DNA of 35,000 nt from Paulinella micropora (GCA_019918135.1 WBZZ01000697.1:1-35000), one strand, 5' to 3'; positions 8,551 through 17,327 are shown, numbered from the stretch's first letter. The notes: generated by a model from the sequence alone, not told the origin. A program made the numbers and translations.

Positions 8551-8603
8551 AATAGTCGCGTAAACAAATTTAAAAAATCTTTTGTACCAAGAAAATCACA
8601 TAA

Positions 8604-8661
8604 ATGTCGGAACAGAACGTCACAATGCAGGGCCCAGCTCCGATGGGAAGAAGCTTAGAGG
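8604..8661 (+). other. Candidate first exon of the two-finger MYND gene
   Basis: ATG 8604 opens 19 codons plus one base (MSEQNVTMQGPAPMGRSLE), then comes GTAAGG at 8662, a good spliceosomal donor. An acceptor CTTCTGCAG ends at 9164. Joining 8661 to 9165 is phase-correct: one base plus TC completes a codon and leads straight into the ATG at 9167. Phase agreement has a one-in-three chance of being accidental. Confidence 0.35.
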
Positions 8662-9164
8662 GTAAGGGTGTTGGCTGTTTCCTGAAGAGAGAAAAAGAGA
8701 AAAGTAGTCTGGTCCCGACCTCCTTTCTTCTCCCTACTTTCTCAGGTGTCGCTGTTTCTTCCAATCCTAACAGTCGCCGTTCCCCCTCTCCATTTTCCTC
8801 TCCCTTGGAAGGGGGGGGGGGGTGTCTGTACGAAAGGTTTCCCCTGCTCCCCATTTTCCTCTCTCTTCTTTTTCTTTTTTTTGGTGGTTGTGTGTGTGTG
8901 GGGGGGGTAGTTGCTTGTGTGTCAGAAAAACCGCGCGGGGAAAACATCTATATTCCTCCCTCTGCCCCCTTGCGGGGGGGGGGGGTTGGTTTGCGGCCCC
9001 CCCTCCTCTCCTTCACTCGGGCGCATACCCCCCCCCCCTTCATATCCGGAAACGGCGCGGCCCCCCCCCCGGGTCCTCCATTTCTCGCCCCTTCTCTCGT
9101 TTCTGGGACGGACCGGCGGGGGGGGGGAGGCTGTGCACAAAAAAAGAAAAGTGTGCTTCTGCAG
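8662..9164 (+). other. Candidate spliceosomal intron, GC-tract-rich
   Basis: Begins GTAAGG and ends TTCTGCAG. The interior holds several G/C tracts of 9-13 bases, a GT run and a copy (about 8905-8952) of a dispersed element also present at about 10826-10872. The interior is open in two frames only because homopolymers lack stops. If it is not an intron, it is simply the long 5' leader of the gene starting at 9167. Confidence 0.33.
8905..8952 (+). repeat. Dispersed element, copy 1
   Basis: GTAGTTGCTTGTGTGTCAGA and the following CCGCGCGGGGAAAACATCTAT are shared, with a few mismatches, with 10826-10872. Both copies are preceded by a long G tract and followed by pyrimidine-rich DNA. Confidence 0.6.
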
Positions 9165-9166
9165 TC

Positions 9167-10315
9167 ATGCCGAGCGACACCGTGCTGTCATTCTATAGTT
9201 GTGCCAATGCGGCTTGCGGGGGCATGCTGCAAAAGCAGAGATTGGCCGGCCAGAAACTTGCAGCCAAATATCGCGCCTGCGCCCAGTGCCGCGTGGCTTA
9301 TTATTGCAGTGTGGCCTGCCAAGAAGCCGATTGGAAAGCTCGGCACAAGGTGTCGTGCCTGGCCGGGGCCAAGAACAATGCACAGCACGCGCGGGCCTTG
9401 GCCTTTCTACAGCAAGTCCTGACTAGCCAAGACCTGCGCAATTCACTGCTCGCAGCCGCGGACCAGGCGCAGCGTGACAGGAAAATATGTGACGTGTTTC
9501 TGCTAGCGACGGCGCGCCCGAGTTGTCCGGGAATCTCTATCTCCGCGCTGTCCCGCGCGGATCTGGCACAGCCCAATTTGCAACATCTGCGGGCCGAGGT
9601 CAAGAATATACCGCCAGAGGTCGGCGTGTGTGTCGTGGTCGAGGCACTGCTCGAGCGCCTGCCCGAGAGAGGTGGACTTTGGAAAAAGAGCATCACACCC
9701 ACCATTATTGGCAGAGCTGGAGCCGGGGGGAGAGTCGGTGGAGGCGATGCCCCCCGCAAATCCCCTGCCCCCAAAGGACAGGGCGTTCGCCACCCCCGCG
9801 CCCACTCTCTAGCCACTACAAGCCGCACCTTGGACTGTGCCTGCTGCTCCCGCGAGGATTCCGCGGCCGCGCCCTTGCTGGCCTGTTCCCGCTGTCGCCT
9901 CGTCATGTATTGCAACGCCGCCTGCCAACGTACCCACTGGCAAACGTTGCACAAAGCGCATTGCCGTCGGAAGATACAACCAGCGTTGACAGCGGTCTTG
10001 GCCATGGATTTACCGCAAAGGCATCTCGCGCTCAAGCGGGCGGGGGCGTCGACAGTCTTACTGGAGGGCCGCTTGCTCCTCCTAGAGGCGGTGCTCGACT
10101 TGGTGCGGTTGAATCCCGCCACGGCCACACTGCCGCCACAGCCTGTCCCGAGAGAACGCCTGTTCTTTCAGCTCTGCGCAGATAAAGCCCGTGCGGCGGC
10201 TGAACGCTTGGCGCGGGGGCAAGCACCCGACTGCTTGCAGGCCGAACTGCAGAGCTGCGTGCCCGCCTTTCTGCAACCGCAGATCCTGTCTTTTTGGGCG
10301 CGTCGTCAGGACTAA
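9167..10315 (+). CDS. Protein with two MYND zinc fingers
   Basis: From ATG 9167 the frame gives 382 residues. The frame is open upstream to 8822, but only through simple-sequence DNA. The first MYND finger lies at about residues 12-65 (CANAACGG ... CAQC, YYC-x3-C, H-x3-C) and the second at about 225-265 (CACC ... CSRC, MYC-x3-C, H-x3-C). MYND fingers are protein-interaction modules that bind proline-rich partners; the role here is probably regulatory, acting on host or viral transcription complexes, but this is inferred. The segment after the second finger contains LLLEAVLDLVRLNP, matching the single-finger paralog at 1980-2639. The protein therefore looks like an internal duplication of a finger-plus-helical unit. 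AATAAA at 10373-10378 follows the stop. Confidence 0.82.
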   Translation: MPSDTVLSFYSCANAACGGMLQKQRLAGQKLAAKYRACAQCRVAYYCSVACQEADWKARHKVSCLAGAKNNAQHARALAFLQQVLTSQDLRNSLLAAADQAQRDRKICDVFLLATARPSCPGISISALSRADLAQPNLQHLRAEVKNIPPEVGVCVVVEALLERLPERGGLWKKSITPTIIGRAGAGGRVGGGDAPRKSPAPKGQGVRHPRAHSLATTSRTLDCACCSREDSAAAPLLACSRCRLVMYCNAACQRTHWQTLHKAHCRRKIQPALTAVLAMDLPQRHLALKRAGASTVLLEGRLLLLEAVLDLVRLNPATATLPPQPVPRERLFFQLCADKARAAAERLARGQAPDCLQAELQSCVPAFLQPQILSFWARRQD

Positions 10316-10825
10316 AGACAGGGGGTGGACGTCGGGTGCCAAAGTAAGAGACCAGTTTGCCAAAGCTTTTTTAATAAAACGTGTGATGTAACTTTTTCCC
10401 CATTCCTTCTTTTCAGAACACAAGGGCAAAAACCCACCAGAGTTTTTTTATTGCACTTGCAGTACGCGCAGAACAGAGGCCGCGGCGACTGTGCAAACAT
10501 GTTCAGTGCACTAGCCGCCGGAGGGAGGGGAGAAATGCGCTCCTTTTTTCCTTTTTGTCCCCTCCCTCCTTTTCTTCCCCAAACGCCCAGAAAAACGTAA
10601 GGCTTGGCATTTAGGCACCGGTGTCGCCTTCCCTGTCTGCTTATTTATTAAAAACATAAAAAAAGTTTTCGAGAGAATCATTCTCAATGGCCGCGACTAT
10701 AGCGAATGGAGGGGGGGGGCCGCCACCTACTACCGGCACGGCGCAGGGGTCCCATCGCCCGCCAGAAGGAGGGGAGTGTGTTTTTCCCCTGGAATTCGGG
10801 CAGATAGTGGAGGAGGGGGGGGGGG

Positions 10826-10872
10826 GGGTAGGTGCTTGTGTGTCAGAAAGCCGGGCGGGGAAAACATTTATG
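10826..10872 (+). repeat. Dispersed element, copy 2
   Basis: GTAGGTGCTTGTGTGTCAGA followed by AAGCCGGGCGGGGAAAACATTTAT; the partner copy is at 8905-8952. Identity is about 88% by eye over 46 bases. The DNA just before it (10781-10815) weakly resembles 2812-2850. Confidence 0.6.
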
Positions 10873-10902
10873 TCCCCCCCTTCCTCTTCCCACCCTCCCC
10901 CG

Positions 10903-10922
10903 GATATTCGGGGGCTTAGGAG
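10903..10922 (-). terminator. CCCCCGGATATTCGGGGG hairpin 3' of the 427-residue gene
   Basis: Six-base C/G arms surround a short AT core, starting about 24 bases beyond the stop of the minus-strand gene at 10946. It has the same placement as the palindrome after the gene ending at 28494. It could mark the transcript 3' end; this is inferred. Confidence 0.45.
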
Positions 10923-10945
10923 ATGTTGTTTTCTAAAAAATCTTT

Positions 10946-12229
10946 TTAATGTGTGTCACGGCCGTCCTTTGCCTCCGTTCTTCCCTTTCTTTCTTCGCCG
11001 TCGCGTTTGCTGCGAGCTAGTGCAAGCAAGAAAGAGGGCTGCAAGAGTTGCCAGTTGGTGCGAAAACTAAGCGTAATGGCGGAGTCCTGCCACAACTTGT
11101 CAGGACTCTGTCCGAGGTGATCTAAGCGGACCCCAAAGTATTGCTCACTGAATTTTAGGGCAAAAGACAGCTGCTCGCGCCATAGGTCGGCGTCATTTTT
11201 CTCTTCGGTATCGTCGCGGGTGCGAACATTTCCGGCGTAAGTCGCGCAGTCTTCAAGGAACGCCCGCGTTTCTTGCGTAGTCCACCAGCGCCCTTGGCAT
11301 TTTGTTCTAAGGTGCGTCATAATTTCTTTGAAGTGAGAAGCGGACCGCCGCCCGTCCAGAACGTCGGCCTCTTCCCCCAGCATACAACCGACAACCCCAT
11401 AGTAACCGCCATACGAAGATATTTGCATCAGATTATACTCTCGCCCCACGTGGCACAGCAAGAAATCGCAATGGTGATACGTCGTGTCTACAGAGCACAG
11501 CGCTACGGATTCAAACTTAATTTCGGCTAGTGGTGTAAGGCTTCCCGTCGGGCCCGCAAGGGCCACATTCTGGGAGTGCTGTTTCCCGGGCTCGTACTTT
11601 TGCATTAGCTTCTGGAAGACTGGCTCTATGACGTACGCGCGCGCATAATTGCATTCAGGCGCCTCTTTCCCCCTAGCGACGCCTGCATACGTCTCCTGAC
11701 TGGTAAGGCATTGGGTGAGACCCTCTCGGACTAAACGCATGGCGTTGGAGCTCTCGGTCGCGTTCAGCCAAGGAGTTGGGTTGGTGGTGGTGTGCACACT
11801 TACGATTCTAGGGATTTGGTACTGCGCGATATGCTGAAAGAGAGCCAGCGCCTCTGCTGGCTTGAGAGCAAAGGCGGGGTCTGCTTTGAAATGCAGCTGG
11901 TCAGGGTCCTGGGTGCATCTGTTCGCCAGTATGCCCACGCAACGAACGGACTCCCAGTCCAAGGACCATTTCCTGTTCATGTCGGCTTGCCAGAAAGCAG
12001 CCAAGGCCGTCAGAAAATTCGTTTTATCCCAGACGTCCTTCGGTGATCGGTACCAAACCAAGAAGCAGGAGCTCATTTCCTCTGGCTGTGAGGTTGGTGG
12101 GGCATCCAGGAGCCCAAAGACATAATAACAACTCGTTCCGCCAAGGGCAGGATTTGCTTTTTGTACAGCTCTGACAACTTTTCGTGCCGACACTGCAGGA
12201 TGAGTTTGACACCATTTTTCAAGTTCCAT
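10946..12229 (-). CDS. Unknown soluble protein, 427 residues
   Basis: An intact frame from the first ATG, preceded by an A-rich leader. I do not recognise it. It has no signal peptide or membrane span. It is rich in aromatic residues and scattered cysteines (about 15), none in an obvious zinc-finger spacing. A segment around the middle, SVDTTYHHCDFLLCHVGREY, followed by a Tyr/Gly-rich stretch, looks like a folded core. The last 25 residues are Lys/Arg/Glu/Asp-rich and probably disordered. Codon use and uninterrupted length make it one of the surest genes in the window. It converges on the two-finger MYND gene. Confidence 0.78.
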   Translation of the reverse strand: MELEKWCQTHPAVSARKVVRAVQKANPALGGTSCYYVFGLLDAPPTSQPEEMSSCFLVWYRSPKDVWDKTNFLTALAAFWQADMNRKWSLDWESVRCVGILANRCTQDPDQLHFKADPAFALKPAEALALFQHIAQYQIPRIVSVHTTTNPTPWLNATESSNAMRLVREGLTQCLTSQETYAGVARGKEAPECNYARAYVIEPVFQKLMQKYEPGKQHSQNVALAGPTGSLTPLAEIKFESVALCSVDTTYHHCDFLLCHVGREYNLMQISSYGGYYGVVGCMLGEEADVLDGRRSASHFKEIMTHLRTKCQGRWWTTQETRAFLEDCATYAGNVRTRDDTEEKNDADLWREQLSFALKFSEQYFGVRLDHLGQSPDKLWQDSAITLSFRTNWQLLQPSFLLALARSKRDGEERKGRTEAKDGRDTH

Positions 12230-12428
12230 TCCTGTTTTTAAAAAATAAAGCTTCGAGAGTTAAAGAAAGATGAGCGTGGGGGGGAATGTAAGAGGAATGT
12301 CAAAGTCGTAGGCGAACAGGGGAGGTGAGAGGGGGGGGGGGCGCCCAGTTTTTGAGCAATGTGCCCTGGCAAGGGGACGGGGAGGCAGAGAGGGCCCCCA
12401 CCTCTTCCCCGCGCTTCTTCCAGACAAG

Positions 12429-12664
12429 TCAGTTGAGGTAGAATAGTTCGTCCGTAGCCTGGCTCAGCCACAGCGCAGTGCTATCGCCTCGGTCCCACAG
12501 GCCGATCAAAACAAGCAAGCACACTAACCCCGGCACTAGCGAAATCCACAACCAGACACACGAACAATTCAGCACATCTTCCCAGAAACGGCTCACGGAG
12601 TAGGAGCAACCGTAACCGAGCAGCAGAAAGAGGCTCACGCACAGGAGCACGAGGGCGCTGATGC
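12429..12664 (-). pseudogene. Membrane-anchor fragment belonging to the gene at 12665-13222 (shifted frame)
   Basis: This frame encodes two hydrophobic segments (ISALVLLCVSLFLLLGYGC and WLWISLVPGLVCLLVLIGLW) with no start of its own. It joins the 3' end of the secreted-protein frame if one base is missing in the CCC run at about 12670-12675. I read it as the anchor of that gene, separated by a one-base frame change. It ends in TGA after ELFYLN. Confidence 0.55.
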
Positions 12665-13222
12665 CTAGCCTGGGAATGGCAGGTAGTGTCGCGTGCAGAC
12701 GATCGCGGGCGTGAATTCTAGCGTGCAGCCACCAGCGTAAGAGTCCGTACAGACCGCGTACACGCTGAGATTGAGGTTAGCGTTGGTACTTGCTTTCGCC
12801 CAGACCCGTGCCCTGGCCTCTCGCAGGCGGAAATGCTTGTTCGTGTCGTTCTTCGCGTGCGCCGGGGTGATGTGTGTCAGGGTTTTGGTAGAGTACACTG
12901 GGTGTGACGCTTCAAAGTAGAACTTGAAGTTGTGTGCGGCGTACCTGGGGTACAGCGTATAAACATTAAACACCTTGACAAACTGGCAGTCTGGTAGCTG
13001 TACGAACGGCTGGACCGAAAGTAAGTGTACTGCGCCTTTTCCGTACGGGACCTCCGCGTGGTGCGTGGGGGCATGATCCGACAGGAACAAGGCCACCTCT
13101 TTTCTGTACTTACGCAACATGAACCGGGGCACGGAAATATTGCTGCCCGCTCCAGCGGGCAGCGATCCGGCCAGGGCCGAAAGAAGCAACAACAGCAGGA
13201 GTGGTTCTTTCATAAGCATCAT
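12665..13222 (-). CDS. Signal-peptide ectodomain protein (two-TM surface protein, frame-broken)
   Basis: Two ATGs open the gene (13222 and 13219), then a textbook signal peptide with a leucine run, followed by a predicted cleavage region around AGSLPAGAGS. The ectodomain of about 155 residues carries several N-glycosylation sequons (for example NIS, NDT, NLS) and two cysteines near its end. As read, it stops at YLPFPG. Two membrane segments follow in the next frame (see 12429-12664), so the original product was probably a signal peptide, ectodomain and two-TM protein like those at 19180, 32283 and 33335. Without the shift it would be secreted. Function unknown. Confidence 0.7.
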   Translation of the reverse strand: MMLMKEPLLLLLLLSALAGSLPAGAGSNISVPRFMLRKYRKEVALFLSDHAPTHHAEVPYGKGAVHLLSVQPFVQLPDCQFVKVFNVYTLYPRYAAHNFKFYFEASHPVYSTKTLTHITPAHAKNDTNKHFRLREARARVWAKASTNANLNLSVYAVCTDSYAGGCTLEFTPAIVCTRHYLPFPG

Positions 13223-13540
13223 TTCTTTTTTTTAAGGTGTTTTTCTGCCTGCCTTGCATTCTTTGTTTTTTTTTATAAAAAAAGCCTGCTGGTGAGGGCT
13301 GCTCGGCCAAAAATTAGGCGTCCATCCCCCCTCCCCCCCCCTCGTTCTCACACCCCTTTCAGTTTCGCTCTTTCTTCACAGCGAGTGTGCAGGCGGGGGG
13401 GGGCCGCCATCTCTCCTGTCCTCCCCTCCCCCCCAATTCTCCACGTTCATACACTGACAAAAGACTTGACGGGAGGGGGGGGGGCAGTTGCAGTCGTTCG
13501 TTCATACGAATTTAATAAAAACAAAGCGACTCCAAAAAAA
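13223..13540. other. Divergent intergenic region, poly-T then C/G tracts
   Basis: No gene is supported. It contains poly-T near the minus-strand start, C7-C8 tracts at 13326-13340, a G9CCGCC tract near 13397, C8 near 13430, G9 near 13478, and an A-rich leader to ATG 13541. Two pyrimidine-plus-CAG stretches (about 13350 and 13370) look like splice acceptors, but no matching donor with coding sense was found. Confidence 0.4.
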
Positions 13541-14155
13541 ATGCAGAACAGCTATAGTCGAGGCAGTCCGCGTGCTGTAGGCGACAGTGAACAAGTCTAC
13601 ATGGTGTTTGCTGTTAACGATAGCGACGGCAAATTGGCCCAATGTATCCTGCGCCACGATCGTTGCACCAGGGTGCTGAAAGCGAACGAAGAAATCGTGA
13701 AGAAGACCGTTGAAAGTCCACCTCCCCGCGGGCTGCCCGCAATCAATGTCCTGCCACTCTTGTTTAGAGATCGGAACCAGGAGGGCGACATTGAATGGAT
13801 GAGGTCACAGCCTGAGTACAAGTCGTATTTGTATGTAGTCCCTGACAATCCCCAAATTTCAGACGGTCCAGTCTTTTTCACAAGATTACGCAACAAGCCA
13901 GACTGTGAGCACATCGAGTACAAATACATTAGCGAACGCACTGGAAGCGAGCAACCTTTGAAAGACGCCCTCGTCAAAATCGAGGCCAAATTGAGGGCAA
14001 ACGAACAGTACTCCACTGTGTGCTATCCCGCGGATAGATTGGCCAATCTATATGCACAGAGGGTAGATATCCCGAGCGAGGACACGCGCAATTTTCCACG
14101 AAGATTACAGGCACTTGCCCGAAAAATCAACGCTGAGCGTGGACATTCCCGTTGA
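13541..14155 (+). CDS. Unknown soluble protein, 204 residues
   Basis: I take ATG 13541, directly after an A8 leader; the frame extends further upstream only through simple-sequence DNA and the opposite gene. The protein has no membrane span and no motif I recognise. It is mixed charged, with a YMVFAVND strand near the start and DPxN-like turns. Its C-terminal third is helical and basic (RRLQALARKINAER). The frame is intact and the codon pattern is convincing. The downstream flank (14156-14198) has no clear polyadenylation signal. Confidence 0.72.
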   Translation: MQNSYSRGSPRAVGDSEQVYMVFAVNDSDGKLAQCILRHDRCTRVLKANEEIVKKTVESPPPRGLPAINVLPLLFRDRNQEGDIEWMRSQPEYKSYLYVVPDNPQISDGPVFFTRLRNKPDCEHIEYKYISERTGSEQPLKDALVKIEAKLRANEQYSTVCYPADRLANLYAQRVDIPSEDTRNFPRRLQALARKINAERGHSR

Positions 14156-14198
14156 AAATCGCCGGCGTGTCCAGGAGCCGTTTTTGATACAAAAAAGA

Positions 14199-15165
14199 TT
14201 ACCAGGCTTCTTTTTGTTTTGTGGCCACAAACAGATGAGCGTAATTTTTTTCTTTCTTGTAATCAAAAAAACTGTGCGCAGTCGAAAAAAAACAAGGGAG
14301 GGAAAAAAATTTTCTTTGCGTCCGGCCCAAAAAAAGAATATCTCTCTCGCACTGTTCAAAGCCCCAGTGCGCTGCTTTTTCTCGGGCCCTTGGCCGCATC
14401 AGTTCGGTGCTTCTTTGCTGTAAGTCGCGGCAGTCTGTACGAAAAGCTCTCGCCAACATCGACCGCAGCGTCCCCGCCACGGCCAAAGGTCGGGGGAAGC
14501 TCAGCGCGGGGCTAGCACTGTCAGCTACAGCCACGTGCACGCGTGTCCACAGCTGGTTGCGCCACGTGTTTCGTCCGCACTTGTACAAGACCTGCAGCAG
14601 CACGTCGCCAACCCCACCCTCTGACAAATTCGGTGGCACGTAGACTCCCTTTGTTTCTGTTTCGGTCGTGCCCGTGCAGAACATAGACCTCCAAGTTCAA
14701 ATGTCGTCTGGTTCGCTTATCTGTCTCCTCTCCTAACTTTTGCTCCAAACCATCTGTCGGGACCCCCCTCAACGACACCTGAAAATCACTGGGCAGCGAC
14801 AAGCGAACGCAGCCGTAGCGGCTCAAGCAGGCAGCTGGTGGTGGAAGTCGTCCAGCTCTGGGCCTGGCTCGGCAAACGAGAGCCAGGCCCATACTAATAG
14901 CGGGGACTGTCCGACGTGTAGCCCGAGAAGCGGACGAAGCGGTTCGCGTCCTGCTGCAGATCGCGACTGCTGTAGTACGGAGCGCCGACAAAAATGCAGC
15001 AGCCGTCGTAGGCACCGATCCAATCAGCGGTCTCGTCCCGGCGGGAACGTGTTTGGCACAGGTACAGTTTTTTAACCGGGGAGCCCTGCGGTTGTCGGGA
15101 TCGGGGTCAAACTGGGCGGGCCGGACCGGCTCGAGCACCACGAAAAGCGCCTGCCGTCCGCTCAT
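14199..15165 (-). pseudogene. Shattered gene, about 300 codons, at least four frame changes
   Basis: From ATG 15165 (MSGRQALFVVLEPV) coding sense hops between frames. It leaves the first frame at AAAAAAC (minus strand; 15067-15073), and continues as a Tyr/Arg/Asp-rich domain. It changes again near the CCCC at about 14905 and near 14830, returns to the first frame for a block ending near 14670, and leaves once more at an AAAGGG. Every block has a coding-like third-position pattern, and none contains a recognisable motif. Three of the four changes equal one missing base and one equals one extra base, all at or next to short homopolymers. Either indel errors in the sequence or a decaying gene would give this. 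The C-terminal end is unclear; the last open frame runs into AT-rich DNA. Confidence 0.5.
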
Positions 15166-15433
15166 CGATACTATCTTTTTTTTTCTTCTTTTTTTTCCCC
15201 CGTCTCTGGGACTTTTTTTTTCTCTCGGCTTGTCAGCTCAAGGGGGGGGGGCGGGCCGGAGACGAGCGAACTGGAAGGGGGGGGGCCAGGGCAAGGAAAA
15301 AAAACAAGCTCCGCCTGTTCCGGGGGGGGTGGCCTCCTTTTTCTCCCTCTCTTTGGCCACCCCAAAAAAAGGGGGGAGGGAGAGGGGAGGTGGGGGAGAG
15401 GACTCGTAAGTTGGTAGAAAGCAAAAGAAAGCT
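15166..15433. other. Divergent intergenic region with poly-T, poly-A and G tracts
   Basis: No gene. T-rich DNA at 15173-15222, G9-G10 tracts near 15241 and 15278, A8 near 15298, and purine-rich DNA leading to ATG 15434. Confidence 0.4.
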
Positions 15434-16822
15434 ATGTCGAAACACTCGCAAGCCGCCAAGCGCCAGAAGATTGAGTCAGAAACCCAAGGTTGGCCGACCC
15501 ACGCAGTTTCGTGGCTGTTTCTTTTGCCTCTAGACGTTTGGCCGTTGGTCAGGGACCTGGCGGGTGCCGAGGAAGCTACCAGCTGGGCCCTCGTGTGCAC
15601 GCACTTCCAGGCGGTTGTCACGACGCCCGAATTCTGGGCGCACTTTGAGCTCGAGCTCAAGGTAGAGTTCGAACCGCACCAAAAGATTTTATTGCTACTT
15701 GCTCCGGTTTGCCGGACCTTTGGCACGCCGCTGCACAGCCTGACCATCGCTCGTCTTTCGGAAGCGGGCCAACAGAAACTAGTGCCGCTGGTCACCTCGA
15801 TCAAAGTAAACGACTTGACACTCAGGGGCACAATTTCGCCCCAGATTCTGCGGGCCTTCGCTGCTATTCAGGGCCTGGCCCTCATCGAAAACAAACACAC
15901 GGCTGCCTGCCTGGAGCAACTGCTGCAGAACTGTGGCTCGCTGACCTCGCTGCGCCTCGAAGGCAGCGGCCTCACCGCCCACGATTTCGCCAGGATCTTG
16001 CCCAGCTTTACGGGGCTGGTGCGCCTGGGGCTGACGTGCTGCGCAAACGTCACGGATCCGGCGCTGCAGACGCTACGCAAATTGCACCTGCGGGCGTTGG
16101 ACTTAGAAGACTGTCGCAACATCACCGGGACGGGGCTGCGGGATCTACCAATAGAGGAGCTAAACCTGCGCAGAAAACGATATTTCGTTAATCCGTCAGG
16201 GATCCAAGAGGCTTTCCCCACGCTCAAACGTCTCAACCGCCTGAGCCTTTACGGTCTGCGAGAGTCTGCGCTAGGGCTCCTAACGCAAATAACCACCTTG
16301 CGCCACTTGGACCTACTAGAATGCCACTCCCTTCGAGGCACACGTCTGCCCGTACTAAACGCACTCGAGCTCGAAACCCTAAGGGTTACCCTCACCGACT
16401 GCCCCTCCCGCGAAACGTTGCTACACTTGCTAGGGCTTCCGGCCCTGGTCGAGCTGAGGCTGCACGCTTGCAAGCTCACCAGCCAGGACCTCCTGCCGCT
16501 GCGGGGCTGCCCGCAGCTGAGCAAACTGGAGCTTAAAAAGTGCCACGCCATCCACGACCTTAGTGTTCTACGCGCCTTTCCTGTTCTTTCCGCCCTAACT
16601 CTCGATGAATGCAACGGCGTACACAGTGTAGCCGGGCTGCAGAACTGTGGCTCGCTACAGGAAATCGAATTCTTTTGGTGCAAGGGCATAACTACCATTG
16701 CAGCCTTGCAAGAATGCCGGGCGCTGCGCAAACTGGGCCTGTGGTTTATGAACCAGATCCCAACACCGGAGGTACAAGCCTTCCGGCAAGCAAGGCCGCA
16801 GGTAGAGGTAGAATCTTGTTGA
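15434..16822 (+). CDS. Leucine-rich-repeat protein with an F-box-like N-terminus
   Basis: An intact 462-residue protein. After a short basic leader (KRQK, possibly a nuclear signal), residues about 28-75 resemble an F-box: a LPLDVWPLV start, a hydrophobic helix, WALVCTHFQAVV, then a Trp-containing helix (FWAHF). The remainder is about twelve LRRs of the cysteine-containing type (for example LRALDLEDCRNITGTGL and LSKLELKKCHAIHDL), as found in FBXL proteins. F-box/LRR proteins bring substrates to SCF ubiquitin ligases. Viruses use such proteins to redirect host proteolysis, but that role is inferred here. The F-box assignment is weaker than the LRRs. Both gene ends are clean, with no frame break. 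Confidence 0.82.
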   Translation: MSKHSQAAKRQKIESETQGWPTHAVSWLFLLPLDVWPLVRDLAGAEEATSWALVCTHFQAVVTTPEFWAHFELELKVEFEPHQKILLLLAPVCRTFGTPLHSLTIARLSEAGQQKLVPLVTSIKVNDLTLRGTISPQILRAFAAIQGLALIENKHTAACLEQLLQNCGSLTSLRLEGSGLTAHDFARILPSFTGLVRLGLTCCANVTDPALQTLRKLHLRALDLEDCRNITGTGLRDLPIEELNLRRKRYFVNPSGIQEAFPTLKRLNRLSLYGLRESALGLLTQITTLRHLDLLECHSLRGTRLPVLNALELETLRVTLTDCPSRETLLHLLGLPALVELRLHACKLTSQDLLPLRGCPQLSKLELKKCHAIHDLSVLRAFPVLSALTLDECNGVHSVAGLQNCGSLQEIEFFWCKGITTIAALQECRALRKLGLWFMNQIPTPEVQAFRQARPQVEVESC

Positions 16823-17043
16823 AGCGCGTCGTGCCGCTCAGATCTACGTACTGCCTGAATTCACCCAGACTGACGTCGTCGAAAGAAACGAGTCCGTCGA
16901 AGCCAAACGCGCAGCTCACGCACCACCACCAACAACGACCCCCAGGAAAAAACGCAAGGCCCAAGACAGTACCGGAAAGTTGGGGGGGGGGCCGCCTAGA
17001 CAAGGCCCGCTGTGTGGCCCCCCCCCGCCAAAGGTGAAAGATG

Positions 17044-17100
17044 CCGGAAAATGACACTCGTATTTGGCCGCAAATTTCGACACGCAATTAAATTTTTTTT
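17044..17100 (+). repeat. 57-base direct repeat, copy 1
   Basis: CCGGAAAATGACACT-CGTATTTGGCCGCAAATT... through CACGCAATTAAATTTTTTT matches 17271-17327 with a handful of differences. Confidence 0.7.
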
Positions 17101-17270
17101 GGGCGATAGCTAGAAGAAAAAAATCTTCGGGAAGCAAACGCGGGCGGGGAAAATTACAACAACAAAAAAATCCCCGCCCGCGTTTGCTTAAAATTTTTCT
17201 CTTTTAGCTATTGCCGAAATCGCAAAAAAAAAATTCTCTGATGTTTCATTTTCCGGTGGATTTCGCGCCA

Positions 17271-17327
17271 CCGGAAAATGACACTTCGTATTTGGCCGCA
17301 AATTCCGGCACGCAAGTAAATTTTTTT
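17271..17327 (+). repeat. 57-base direct repeat, copy 2
   Basis: Partner of 17044-17100. Its left 10 bases also form the right arm of the 13-bp stem at 17247-17280. Confidence 0.7.

Larger units (their letters stand above)
7785..8603. other. Long divergent intergenic region with three palindromes
   Basis: Purine-rich and G/C-tract DNA (7830-8040) is followed by an unusually AT-rich block (8120-8420) and then a hairpin. Palindromes lie at 8132-8168, 8230-8243 (CCGCGGGCCCGCGG) and 8499-8550. A 96-codon plus-strand frame (8213-8503) is open and ends inside the last hairpin. Its codon pattern is not convincing, so I do not call it a gene. Promoters for both flanking genes should lie here. Confidence 0.45.
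10316..10945. other. Intergenic region between convergent genes, with a repeated element
   Basis: No gene is supported. It holds the AATAAA of the MYND gene (10373-10378), a minus-strand AATAAA at 10644-10649, a G9CCGCC tract near 10711, a G13 tract near 10816, the second copy of the dispersed element (10826-10872) and the hairpin at 10903-10922. Confidence 0.45.

Noticed and set aside
16375..16387. Telomere-like palindrome AACCCTAAGGGTT
   Set aside because: A single unit inside the LRR coding sequence, explained by Leu codons; no array.
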